A stretch of 64,000 nucleotides of DNA. It comes from Heliopora coerulea (Eukaryota > Cnidaria > Anthozoa > Scleralcyonacea > Helioporidae). The translations under genes were made by a program, and so were the position numbers. Positions 1 through 10,531 of this stretch are shown piece after piece. Position 1 is the stretch's first letter. Each line of letters starts with the position of its first letter. Location of the stretch: assembly GCA_030142905.1 (NCBI GenBank), contig JASJOG010000206.1, forward strand, positions 496,001-560,000, in the 5' to 3' direction. The notes below the pieces were generated by a model. The model was not told the origin of the DNA. It was given only the letters and a program-made list of their open reading frames with translations, and did no database searches.

Positions 1-1012
1 CATCAGTCAGGCAGCAAAGTAAGCCCAAGATTGAGTTCTAGGCAATATTAGCATAGAATAAGGAACTTATACTGTTTTAGTTCTATTGGCAATCCAAAAC
101 AGGCTTATATGTTTTCTAAGTGCTATGAAATATTGGCACTAAAAGATCACGCAAATAAAAAGGCAAGGTTGCAATCTTGAATCAGAAATATGAGAGTGAA
201 TGCACACAAAAAGTTATAGAGCATTTGACCTAGAGCTTTAATCCAATTGCCCTCCTGGACAATATACTGTCTTGGTAATGGTTAACAGACTGGTAACTGG
301 TGTAAAAACTTTTTGTTTGCTTGTTACATGAACTGGTTCACCACCACCCTTAAACTTCACTTTTTATGGTTGCACAATTCCCAGTATGTTAATTTTTCCC
401 ATTAAATTTTAACTCACATACACCCACCCAGAACACACCCCAGACCTGCCCAGTGTATGTCTTGAAATTAGGGGACGGCGTTATCCCGCTGGAAACGAAC
501 CCTTGGCAAAGACCCAACATGAAAGGTTAACTTTCCATGTGACCTCGTTTTACAACCGGGCAACTGTCCACGTTGGATAAACCCACTGAGAAATTGTGCT
601 GAAACAATTCAAATAAGCCGACGATGTTCGGGTGGGCTTGTTGTGTAAAACTTGGCCGAAGTAAGCGAAGAAAAAAAAACAATCCAAGATGTCCTCGCGT
701 CATCTGAAGTATCTAATTTCTCTGAGCAAGGTCGAACAAGATCGAACATTCCAAGGTCAATAGATTGGAAAAAAGCTCGTTTTATAATTTCTCCGCTTCC
801 GCAAAAAAACGCGAAAGAGCGCAACGAAAATAAGCAGGATCTTTTGTTTAGCTGTGCATCTACTCGTTTTTATTCAAGCCATTCAAGCCTGTGGTAGCCA
901 AGGAAAAATCGTAAAAACTGATGTTAAAGACCAGTGAGACGAGTCTCAAAAATTCAACCATACCTCGAAATTTTATGGTTATTAACCGTCCTTTCAGTAG
1001 CACCATACCTAC
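1..1012. other. Intergenic or intronic stretch, no gene recognised
   Basis: AT-rich sequence with short ORFs on both strands that show no recognisable domain. It lies on the 3' side of the minus-strand exon at 1013-1247, so it is probably the first intron of that gene. No further exon of the gene could be identified here. Confidence 0.4.
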
Positions 1013-1247
1013 CATTCCAGTAAGTCGCTTGAGCGTCAAGAACTGCAGCTATGGCTTGCTTTGCGCCGTCCCAAAAGTTTTCAGAGTAAGCATCGTAGAT
1101 TTGCCGGCGTCGGTGCCGATAAACGTGAAGGAAGACCACCGTGGCATACATCATCCCCAGAAGTGTCAAAGGAAAGGCAAACAGGATCAGAAGCAGGTAG
1201 AAAATTAGTACAAGAGGCAAGACCGTTATGATATAAATTACGTCCAT
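1013..1247 (-). CDS. First coding exon of a TMEM68-like acyltransferase (partial gene)
   Basis: The minus-strand reading frame opens with ATG at 1247 and encodes a long hydrophobic stretch (roughly residues 4-42), then a basic turn (YRHRRRQ) and the motif AYSENFWDGAKQ, ending near a tryptophan. Vertebrate TMEM68, an ER-membrane acyltransferase-like protein, has the same layout: N-terminal membrane segments, then LHIY-basic-AYSHNLWDGAR and a Trp-His-Gly just before the acyltransferase domain. The frame runs into a good 5' splice donor (AATG|GTAGGT at 1013/1012). An alternative donor lies four bases further on. The HX4D catalytic part would be on later exons to the left of the window. The match is from memory of the family, so it needs a database check. 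The gene is unrelated to the CABIT-SAM array. Confidence 0.6.
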
Positions 1248-2772
1248 TCCGAAGGAGCGTTAGCCACCTTAGAAACACGCGTTGTTGTCAGCAAAATAAT
1301 TAAATGAGTCCTCCGGATGCTTAAAACCTTTGACATTGTCATTGGATCTTTTGTTTTGATGCCAGAAACAGATGGGCGGGGGGTTTCCTTGCGTTGTCCG
1401 TTGAAATGTGCTAGACGGTAGTTATCACTGAGCCAAAAACCGCTGAAAACATGTACCGATATTTCAACAGGCTTCAAACAGGGATCAAGAAGAGCTTTTT
1501 AATTCAGGTTTCAGAAGATTGGTGAGGCAGTCTGTGATGTGGCCAGAACTCTTCATTGGTCGACCACCTGAAGCCAGCGACCAATGACGAGGAGCCAGTG
1601 GCCAACCACAAAGGCCGACTATGATATAAAAATAGGATACTGCGTAGATTAAATAACGCAGAATGTTCGAAGGTTGGTAACTGCCGTGACTGATCGCAAA
1701 GAATTCTGACGCTTCGAGTAAAGGTCCTTAATAAACAGGAATAGAAATTAAACTAGGTTTTATGTAATATGTAAGGTTTTATATAATATATAACTAGATT
1801 GCAATCGAAGAACCAGGCGGAAAACGAAGTTTTGTTGTAAAAATAACAGCCCAGCAAACGAGTTTAAATAAAGCCATAATAACATTTCTCTGATGGTGTT
1901 ACTGGTCTAGTAACCAAACGTTAGTTATTAAAAGATTTTAAAAGTTATGGTTCCATTATGGCTTCATTTAAACTCGTTTGCTGGGCTGTTATTCTTATAA
2001 CTAGGTTATATGTTAATTGGACGACTGGCCAGTGTAAGCTACGGTGACTCGGATTACTTTCTTGGACTCATTCTAACGCAAACCCCTCTTCTTGTAACTA
2101 ATAATAAACATGTCAATCCAGCATATGTTACTTATAAGTTTATCTAAAATATGTTATTTATAATTTATTAGTTATATAAATTTTTATGACAAGTAAGCAT
2201 CGCGCCATGGCCCCCCACAAGCGGTTAGCCAATATCTGAAATTACTATTGTTGGGATTACACTCACACTGTAGAAAATAGCGCCTCTGAAAATGGAGTAA
2301 CAAGCCACACTAAACCGGAGTTACAATCGTATCACGTGATTTTCAGTTCCGGGGACATAAGTTGCTTAAAAAACTATGGTCCTTTATAGTTCCAGTTCTG
2401 TCCTCAACTTTCAATCACATACAGACGTTCACAGTCCATTATGTAGAATTTTAACGCTACAGTACGAATGAAGAGATTGTTATGCTTGCTGTTCGGGTCA
2501 CGAGGACGCAACTAATGAACAAAATTTGGGTCCCATATTATAAAATTTGTAAAAACGAAATTTTTTTGCGCAATTGCAATCGTTGCTAAGATGCATGGGA
2601 GCGAGGTACCAAACCGCCTAATTTCTATTACTATCGTTATTCATAGCCGCCGTAAAAATTAAAAGTGTCGATTTATAGCTAATGATTAATCACTACAAAC
2701 AACAATCTACAGTTCTTCAACGCTCCTTTTAAGATATTTTTCTTCATCCTCTATTGGGCTTTGTTTGACCTT
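1248..2772. other. Spacer between the TMEM68-like gene and the first CABIT-SAM pseudogene
   Basis: No convincing coding sequence is visible. The stretch holds a snap-back repeat at 1798-1995, annotated separately. The promoter of the TMEM68-like gene should lie just above 1247, but I see no clear core element. Confidence 0.4.
1798..1995. repeat. Leader-plus-snapback interspersed repeat, copy 1
   Basis: A leader of about 45 bases contains CCAGGCGGAAAACGAAG and leads into AATAACAGCCCAGCA. After a central spacer the inverted complement of that arm returns (TGCTGGGCTGTTATT), so about 40 bases on each side can pair. The element is bounded by the direct repeat TATAACTAG at 1789-1797 and 1996-2004, read as a target-site duplication. 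The leader recurs at about 28.65-28.73 kb and 55.88-55.93 kb. Confidence 0.6.
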
Positions 2773-5013
2773 TCAATACTTTCGAGCTGGTCGCCATCCT
2801 TTGATGAATTTCAACAATTTCTTGCTGTGAAACAAGTCTATATTAAGAGACAGCAGCGTGTCTAGATCCATACCCTTCAAAATATCTCCATCAGTCATTT
2901 CTTCTTCGAAAGTCTCAACGTAATGCTCCATGTGCAAATCCACGAGTAACATACCCACATTCTCGACTGTCAAACTCGATAAGTCGTCGGGCAATCGGGT
3001 CATCCTCCCATAGAGTTCGTTTCTACGCACTTTGGTGCACTTGGTGATTCGCGATGCTTCGTCACTAGTAGAAAGCGACCATGTTTTCGAGCCGTCATAA
3101 TTGGGCACAACGTCTTCGATTTTCTCGTAAACGACATCCACCTGACCTTGCGTTGCCTCAGTGTTTTCGTCCAAACTATCGCCACAGTTTTTGCTTTGAG
3201 AACAAGAGGATTCAGCTTCTGAAGGGCGTTCGATCTTGTGGTGTATGCTGAACAGGGACGGGCTTCGTTAGAGGGAGATGTTTTGGTTGCTGATGCCTTA
3301 TTTGGAAGACTGAACGCTTTCTTGAATTTTGAACAAAAATTTGGGGATTTTTTTAGTCGGCAATTCTGGCTTCGTTGAAATATGTTTCGAGACGATAGTT
3401 TGTGAAGTTTGGTCAAGGCATGCACTTTTGTCTAAGGGTTCGTTGTAGTCATCTGACCCTCTTCCGGTTTCACTGAGGTTACTGTTTGTAGGAATCCCGT
3501 GTTCTGCCGGTGACGGAAAAAGTTGTGGATTCCTTTCTGGAATACTCGGAGATTTTGGCAGAGTTGAATGAGACCTAGCTGAATTATTTCTTCGTCGTGG
3601 CACCGGTGGACTGGAAGGCTCGGTGTTATCAACTTGTTGTGGCGCTGTTTTTAACAATTTAACATCGACGACTTCCGAAGGCAGTCTCGGAAGCTCCCGC
3701 TTCTAAAGATTTCGTGAGAATTTTTCTGTGGCAAATGTGTCGTGTGTGTTCCGCTTGTTTACGCCACTCCTATCATGTTTACGATGTTTACTGGAAGAGT
3801 TTTCTTGCAATGCTTCTATATCTTCGTACTCTCCCTCATCACTTGAGCCCTCGTTGGCTGCACCAAGGAATCCGTCAGGATTTTTACCTCCCTGAATATT
3901 GATCAAGCACGATTGTGCAACACCAGCATGAGACAATTTAAACATTTTGAGAGAGATGTCTGGCATGGTTTTTGTAGAATCATGATTTACCTTGAGTTGC
4001 GATGGTCGTGGAGGTAGCTGTGGCCGCGCCATGCTTTCGAGTAGTTTTGAGCGCAATTCTGCATGCTTTCGGATAACCTCCTCTGATGGCTCCTGGTCCA
4101 GTAAATATTCTTCCATCGGGACATTTTTGTCTATATTTCGGTGATGTTGATTGACGTCGAGTTGCTCAAAGTCAAACAGGTATGTTTGGCCAACGTGTTT
4201 GTCCAGCGTCTTCACCACTTCCTGGTATGTCTTGTCCCCGGAGATAAACCCTTCAGCAACTCGGACACTCACGTTCTAAGTCCTTCCGCAGGAGATGGCA
4301 CACATTGTCTTCGACGTTACTTCCAACTGCAGTTGAAATCACCGTGCTCTCGGAAATTTGTCCCAGAAGGACAATTGGACCCAAATTCGACAGTAATTTC
4401 GACAAGCCATCGTCAGCTGTTTTGAAGCACACCTTAGCCGGTAGACCAAATTTTCCTTCAACTTCAGCTAGCGTGTACTCCTTATAGTCCAGAAGAGGAG
4501 AGAAAGATCCAATCCACTGAAAAGAAAACGACAACGCCTGTTTTGTGGCGACGTTTTCACGTCTAACAATGCACGTTCTTCGTCAATTGCTTTAATCTCG
4601 AGTTACATCGTCAGGTTCAAACGACTCCTCTCGTTCTCGTTGTTGTAGTATCCCCCTAGAACACGTATGTACTTAATTCTCGGAAACACAAGTTTTAGTT
4701 TATCTGCTTGGATATTGTTGCACTTAAAGGCATCGCCCAAAGGACTGACGTGAACCTTAACGGAACAATCTAACGATAAGGTAAACGGTTTACCACTGGA
4801 ATCGTCGCCCACCAGTTTTCTAATTGATCGTACGGCGTGAAGCGTTACGACTTGACCAGACCCAAAGCTGGTAGACTCCTTCATACCGTAGTAACCTTCT
4901 TCTACATAGACAACCTGAGGAAGCGGGTAGTCTTCCACGAACTGGGCAAGAGGGTAATCATAGTTGCTCCAGACCCATGATTTGATCAATTCATCTTGAC
5001 TAAATCCAGACAT
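2773..5013 (-). pseudogene. CABIT-SAM (GAREM-like) pseudogene, several frame breaks
   Basis: The family is readable across the whole interval on the minus strand but in at least four separate frames. ATG at 5013 starts a CABIT N-terminus (LPQVVYVEEGYYG, then LSLDCSVKVHV with the domain's cysteine) and stops at 4603. The second CABIT half (LLDYKEYTLAEVEGKFGLPA) lies at 4534-4253, and the tail of the domain and the linker (RPQLPPRPSQL; EYEDIEAL) at 4272-3703. Further linker is at 3657-3298, and a complete-looking SAM domain (LPDDLSSLTVENV to FIKGWRP) at 3174-2773. Intact paralogs in the window are single-exon ORFs, so introns do not explain these breaks. It is diverged from all other copies and is probably an old loss. 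Confidence 0.8.
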
Positions 5014-5580
5014 GCTTTCAAATGTTGCTGTAAGTGATTAACCCAAATCCCAGGATTGCTATCAGCGTGTTAAAAGAATTTTTACGTTATTCGATGTCAG
5101 TCGACCACTGCTTTCGATAAAGACGCATTAGGGACATCAGCGATGCAGATCATACTTGATCACGAAATACATATCTGAACGACATTCTCCTACGTTGTGC
5201 TCTGCTATATGTGCTTCTTTATGAAAACTAGAAACGAAGTATTTCCTGTTTAGTTCATTCTCATTTTTTCGACTTTAACCTCCATTTATGTCACTTTACT
5301 CTTATATACAGGGTAATTGATTGCAGGCTGTCCAAAAGCCAATTTTAATTGACAACATACTCGACAAACCACGATTTTCTTGTCAAACATAACTCGACTT
5401 AATGTTAGCAAGTAGTTCAAAATCGCTAACATTAGCGGCAAAATCACATTAAAAAATGATAGGTATTGTTAGTCCAGTTGATGTAATTTGCTCGTATTCA
5501 CATTAATAATACTGTACTACAAACGAGACAGGCGCGTATAGCTGGGGTTTAAAAAGGGGTGTTAGTATTGAACGGATAGA
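5014..5580. other. Spacer, nothing recognised
   Basis: Upstream side of the pseudogene at 2773-5013. It is AT-rich sequence with no ORF of note, ending at the tail of a LINE fragment. Confidence 0.4.
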
Positions 5581-5582
5581 TT

Positions 5583-5613
<31 letters not shown>
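5581..5613. repeat. (TTTA)n microsatellite, tail of the LINE remnant
   Basis: About eight TTTA units. They lie at the 3' end of the minus-strand LINE remnant, as expected for CR1/L2-type tails. Confidence 0.85.
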
Positions 5614-5614
<1 letters not shown>

Positions 5615-6860
5615 TCTTATTTATACACGGTAACTAATCAACCAATAATAAAATGTATTTACAGGGAAAAATGTTCAGTTGTTTTTCATTAGGCCGTGTT
5701 GCACACATAAGAAATTAAAAAGAGAAAATAAGAAATAAGGATAATTACATCAGAGCTTTTAAATGGTAATACTAAAAATAAAAACCAAACTATTTACAAT
5801 TAAAAATACTAAATTTCAAAGCTCATAAATTTTGTCCTCTTATGATTGGGCATTCCAGATCACAGCGGCTCTATATTTAAATCTTTTTTTCATTGCGTTA
5901 GTATTTGGTTTAGGTAACAAAAACATGTTATCATCACTTCTCAGGTCATAACAATCCCGCCTTGCTATTGAAAATAGGTGACTTAGATTATCTAAATTTG
6001 ATCTGCCAGAAATTATCTTTTGCACAAAGGACAACATTTGTTCGTCCCTTCGCGACTGTAAATCTTTCCACCCAATTGTCTCATTTGTGTACTCGCATAA
6101 TTGTCTTATTTGCACTAGGAGGGCGATATAAAACTACTACTATAAGTTTGGAGAATCCTCTTGGAAGGCGACGTAAATTAACCATGGCCCATAAAACTTC
6201 ACATTCATGTTCATTTGATATATCAGAGAGAATATTAACTGTGTGATTATTTCTCTCATAAATACATACCGCTCCATGTCTTTTTCCTTCTCTATAGCAT
6301 CGGAAAACCCTGTAGTCTTCAATTTGAATGACGTCGTCTGGAATATTGCTATTCAGCCATGATTCAGTTATAAAAACGATGTCAAAACTATTGTCTTTCA
6401 TAACCTGCGCTAGCTCGTCCACCTTTAGGGGCAACGACATAACATTGGATAACATAATAGAGGGTACAAAGTAGTAGCGGTGTCGTTCTTTTCTAATCAC
6501 CATAGTCTGGTCCAAATGTTCATCGCCATTTGGAACAGTCGTTGATACCCTTGGAAGTCGGGTGGGTATACGGGGATGTCCATTAGCGGTCGAGGGGACG
6601 GTATGTGTGGTGATCTTCTTACAGGAGGGAATGGTGGTGGAGGGTACTATGTGTGCGGTGTTCTTCTTGTAAAAGAAGGATTGTTGAACGTCGTCGTAAG
6701 TTGTCCAAGATTGAGTCTGCCATTTTCTATTCGCTGCAGCCTTTTGTCGACCATTTCCAACGTCGTTATCACACCGTGCAGTTTTTGGGAAAAAGGAAGC
6801 TTTTCAAATAAAGGAAACTTTTCACCTTCTCTTTGGGACCACTGGGATATTGGAGCATGC
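5581..6860 (-). mobile_element. Internally deleted non-LTR retrotransposon (CR1/L2-like) remnant
   Basis: On the minus strand, 6515-6081 encodes the first part of an AP-type endonuclease (LSNVMSLPLKVDEL, DIVFITESWLNS, ending at LYRPPSAN). This is followed almost at once, at 6115-5840, by the end of a reverse-transcriptase ORF (LCEYTNETIGWKDLQSRRDE to AAVIWNAQS). The rest of the endonuclease and the whole polymerase core are missing, so about 2 kb or more has been deleted. Upstream, to about 6860, there is coiled-coil-like coding (VDKRLQRIENG) interrupted by stops, possibly from ORF1. The 3' end is a (TAAA)n tail at 5581-5613 (TTTA on the plus strand), typical of this group. The element is dead. 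Confidence 0.7.
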
Positions 6861-6869
6861 TAGAAATCG

Positions 6870-7786
6870 CATGAAATTCCTTTCACACAGAATCCTCTTC
6901 TTTTTAGGAATGGACATGGTTCCTTATTTTTAGGTATTTTACTTTCACCATCATAATTTTGGTGGGAGTAATCACATTTGTTAGCTTTGATGCACCATCC
7001 TCTTCCTAGGAAATATTGGCACGGGGTGGTACTTTTAGGTGGTAGAGGTTGTTTCTGGTCATTTGGACGAGCTCAATTAGGGCGAACGTTGAAAGAATGA
7101 GTTTCATGAGATGCTGATCGAAATTCATATACCGGGTCAGATGGTTTCTTGACATCAAGATTATTTGCGGGTTTGATGGATTTTTCAGTGTGAATTTCAG
7201 CAGGCGGAACTACTATATTTCGGTCTCACTCGACAAACGTATCTTGGATCGATGCCAAACTCATTGTGTCCTTTTCCATTGACTCATCCGGCTGGCAACG
7301 AGGGGTTTTGTTTAAGTTCGGAACTCGAGTTTGAATCAATACTGTTTTGGAGTAGAATAGTAATATTAGACTTAAGAGACAACCAGTCAACACGGCGTTT
7401 TTCTATACTTTATTTAAGAAAAATTGCATTTAAGAACTGAATTTAAGAAAATTTGAACTCGTGTAAAGGGGATGTATTAAACCAAGTGCTTCTTTTAACT
7501 AAATATACAAATATATGCTCAGAACGTGTTCATTCGCAAACATGCAGCTGCCGATTTGTAAAACAAATTTCTGGTCAAACTATTTCTGATCGCTATCAGT
7601 GACCTGCAAAGGGGGTTCGTTCGAACCCTCGAACCCCCCTGAGAGACAATTCAGGTTAGTCCTTCACGTTGAGTTCTTCATTGAGTGGCCATTTGGCAAC
7701 TAAATGTTCACGTTTCCAGCAAAAACTTTACATGGGGAACACAGGTAACAAGTAAACTAAGCTCGATGTGGACGAAAGATTCAATT
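6870..7786. other. Spacer, nothing recognised
   Basis: No coding signal beyond short ORFs. Part may be decayed 5' sequence of the LINE remnant, but I cannot align it to anything. Confidence 0.3.
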
Positions 7787-7790
7787 TTAA

Positions 7791-7980
7791 GGCCGATTTA
7801 CACGATACGATTATCGTAGATGATTGTTCGTTCTGATGTATCCAATTAAATGAATGGAGTCTTACGCACGTATTGCTACATTAGTGGATGAATCAAAAGC
7901 AGGAATCGTGTCTTTCAGACAACATTACATACCCCAGGATGAACAATCGTATACGACAATCGTATCATGTAAATAGGCTC
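7791..7980. mobile_element. 190-bp MITE with TTAA target duplication (piggyBac-like)
   Basis: The left end GGCCGATTTACACGATACG and the right end (inverted) GAGCCTATTTACATGATACG form imperfect terminal inverted repeats of about 22 bases. The element is flanked by TTAA at 7787-7790 and 7981-7984. TTAA duplication is the signature of piggyBac-type transposition. There is no coding capacity. The superfamily is inferred from the duplication alone. Confidence 0.65.
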
Positions 7981-7984
7981 TTAA

Positions 7985-8460
7985 GTGAGGTTACGATTAT
8001 GGCCTTGTATACTGATAAAGAGAGCAAATGTTGAAAGTAAAAATCTTGTTACGTTTTATATAACTTGTGTTAGGTCTGCATTAGAATACTGCTGTGTAGT
8101 TTTCCATGATAGCCTTCCTGACTATGACCATATACGCCTTGAACGAATAGAAGTAAGATGTTTATCAATATTCTATAATTTATCCTGAAGCGAGCTATGA
8201 AGAAGCATTGAAGAAAGCTGGTTTTTAACACTGAAACTTCGTCGAGAAAATTTGGTTGTAAAATTGCTCTAATCTATCATGTCAAATGAACAACTCCAGC
8301 TTTATTCTCTGTTACCAAAACAGAGGCAATATTCCTATAATGTACGAAAGAAGAATCGGTTCATATGACCAAGGTGTAATGCAAACCGGTATAAGAACAC
8401 CATTATTCCTGCTAACATATATAAGTTAAATTGATATCTAACCGAATTTTAGCTTTTATA
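7985..8460 (+). mobile_element. Decayed non-LTR retrotransposon, RT C-terminal region
   Basis: The plus-strand frame 7985-8188 reads LVTFYITCVRSALEYCCVVF and HIRLERIEVRC, matching the segment after the reverse-transcriptase core of CR1/jockey-type elements (return to a shared Tyr-x-x-x-x-R-Pro/Ser-x-LEY motif). Beyond the stop the similarity continues in broken frames (an EASYEEALKKAGF-like stretch near 8188-8230, LKLRRENLV just after). The fragment begins directly at the TTAA of the adjacent MITE. It is old and inactive. Confidence 0.6.
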
Positions 8461-8541
8461 GATTTGGGTTTTTAATCTTAAGTGTTTTGATATCCTTTTA
8501 TAATCGCAAAATAACTAGTAATTTGTAAAAATTGTGTAATT

Positions 8542-8575
8542 CATCTATCTATTTATCTATCTATCTATCTATCTA

Positions 8576-8620
<45 letters not shown>

Positions 8621-8625
8621 TTATC
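8542..8625. repeat. (ATCT)n/(GTCT)n compound microsatellite
   Basis: Tetranucleotide array switching from ATCT to GTCT and back. It sits downstream of the plus-strand LINE remnant and could be derived from its tail. Confidence 0.85.
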
Positions 8626-8839
8626 GGTACTTTCTATTTCCTGTCGCCTTAACTTTGCCTGAGATACTTTTCTGATACCTACTTAAGTCTAATAAGTGTA
8701 TATTTCCTGGTGCCTTCCGCCGACCGGAAAGATATCTCTGACGGGTCACTCAAGAACGGCAATCCCTACATTGCCTGCTCATAACTTTAAAATAACACTG
8801 AGAATCATTATTGCGATTTCCTTTACGAATTATCGAAAG

Positions 8840-10531
8840 TTACTGTACATTTGGTCGCCAACCTTCGATGACCTTCGTCAATTTCACAATATGAAAAGTG
8901 TTTACGTTTAAATATTCCAGACATTCTCTATCCAGATTCATCAACATCTTACCATCGACCAACTCTTTTTTGAATGTGCTGACGTAGCAATTCATATTCA
9001 AGTCCTCCAGCAGTCTACTGACGCCTTCCACACTCAAATCTGATAGGTTCTTTGGTAGGCGAGAAGTCGATGCGTGGGTTTCTTTCATTTCCGACATCAA
9101 ATGATCCGCTCGTCTCGAAACTGGAACCCTCGGTGGTGGCACAGTGGGTTGGGTTGGTTTCCAAATCCTTTCGTGGACGCCCTTCGCTTGACGCTTCTTT
9201 GGTTTATTATGATTTAGATTATGGACAGTCTCAAATTTGTCCTCTAGATTATCGGCAATGTCCTTCATGTCAATGTAGACATACTCGTGGACTTTCAGTG
9301 TTTCCAGTGGTACTACGTATTCGTATTTGTCCAGCTGGGTTTCCTGCCGAGATGCTGTAGGAACTGCACGGGAACCCCTGCCTGAGCTGCCTTGGTGACT
9401 TGGTTGCATAAAAGGAACTGGTTTCCAGATTTCATGAAATGGAACGCGAGAACTAATATTCTCTTTATTCGAGCTCCGCTGCGAGAGCTTTGGCGGAAGA
9501 CTGGGTGCCGTATCTACAGAGCGGTACCTCTGAGGCAACTCTGGAATCTCTTCTTTCATTTCTTTAAACGATTCCAGTCGTTCATCCAGGGAACCATCAA
9601 TTGTATTCATATCTTTACTGGCTGCGTTAAGGTATGGGTAAACATCGGGATTGTCGAAATCTGCCTGACACGAAGCGCTGAATCCTTGGTTAAGTTTTTC
9701 GACGATATTTGCGTAGGGTTCCTCCCCGCAGATACATCCTTCTGCTGTTCTAACTCGCAAGTTCAATTCTTTTGGAAGCTGTAAGCAAGTCTTGCTTCTC
9801 ACTTTGCCATCAACTGTTGTCGAAATCACAGCGGTATCTGTGATACTGTAATTGAAAAGGGTAACTTTCCCCAAACTCCACGCTAATTTTACCGACTCTA
9901 CACTTTCACCGGCCTCCCGCGCTTTTGATACCTTCCCCAAAAAGCGAAACTGTATTGGAAGACCGAACTTCCGTTTAGCTTCTTTCAGAGTATACTCTTT
10001 GCAGTCAAGGAGTGGCTCAAAGAGTGTAGTACATCCGAATGGAAATGACACTTCTTTTTTGGTTGCCACGTCTTTACATTTGACGAGACGCTTCTTGGAA
10101 CTGATGTTCTTGATTTCCAGAACTGTACCTACATGAACTGGCCCTTCTTGACATTCACGTTTGTCCATGTACTCCTCCTCCGACACACGGAGATATTTAA
10201 TCTTAGGATACACAAATGTCAGTTGTTCGGTAAGAACTTTTTCGTACCTGCAGTCCATTGGCAAAGGATATACTTGAACTTTTAGTGGACAATCTAGTGA
10301 AATTGACATCGGTCTACCCGTGGGATCCTTGCTGACGAATTTTTGTTTTGTTCGTAGAACGTGTAACATGAGAATCTGATCACGTTCCAAGCTTATTCTT
10401 TCGCCGTAATAACCTTCCTCTATCCGGACTATCTGTGGTAGGTCGAAGGTTTCTACGAACCGAGCAAGACTGTAAACTGTGTTGCTCCATTTCAAAGACG
10501 CAATTAATTTGTCTTTGTTTATTTCCGACAT
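8840..10531 (-). CDS. CABIT-SAM (GAREM-like) adaptor protein, 563 aa, intact
   Basis: A single open frame starts with ATG at 10531 (MSEINKDKLIASLKW), in line with the starts of the other paralogs. A CABIT domain occupies roughly residues 20-265: LPQIVRIEEGYYGE near 30, the cysteine in SLDCPLKVQV near 82, and a second-half motif LLDCKEYTLKEAKRKFGLP near 175. The linker carries short proline motifs (LPPKL, VPPPRVP) and closely spaced tyrosines around 400-420 (YEYV, EYVYIDM). A SAM domain covers about 490-560 (LPKNLSDLSVEGV to VIEGWRP). By analogy with GAREM, the expected role is a cytoplasmic scaffold for tyrosine-kinase/Grb2-ERK signalling. That is a family inference, not shown here. No intron is needed. 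It is more diverged than the triplicated copies and stands as an older single gene. Confidence 0.88.
   Translation of the reverse strand: MSEINKDKLIASLKWSNTVYSLARFVETFDLPQIVRIEEGYYGERISLERDQILMLHVLRTKQKFVSKDPTGRPMSISLDCPLKVQVYPLPMDCRYEKVLTEQLTFVYPKIKYLRVSEEEYMDKRECQEGPVHVGTVLEIKNISSKKRLVKCKDVATKKEVSFPFGCTTLFEPLLDCKEYTLKEAKRKFGLPIQFRFLGKVSKAREAGESVESVKLAWSLGKVTLFNYSITDTAVISTTVDGKVRSKTCLQLPKELNLRVRTAEGCICGEEPYANIVEKLNQGFSASCQADFDNPDVYPYLNAASKDMNTIDGSLDERLESFKEMKEEIPELPQRYRSVDTAPSLPPKLSQRSSNKENISSRVPFHEIWKPVPFMQPSHQGSSGRGSRAVPTASRQETQLDKYEYVVPLETLKVHEYVYIDMKDIADNLEDKFETVHNLNHNKPKKRQAKGVHERIWKPTQPTVPPPRVPVSRRADHLMSEMKETHASTSRLPKNLSDLSVEGVSRLLEDLNMNCYVSTFKKELVDGKMLMNLDRECLEYLNVNTFHIVKLTKVIEGWRPNVQ

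Noticed and set aside
2773..5013. Multi-exon interpretation of the frame-broken CABIT-SAM copies
   Set aside because: Intact paralogs are single uninterrupted ORFs. The breaks in broken copies are small indels or stops visible by comparison, without splice-site-bounded extra sequence.
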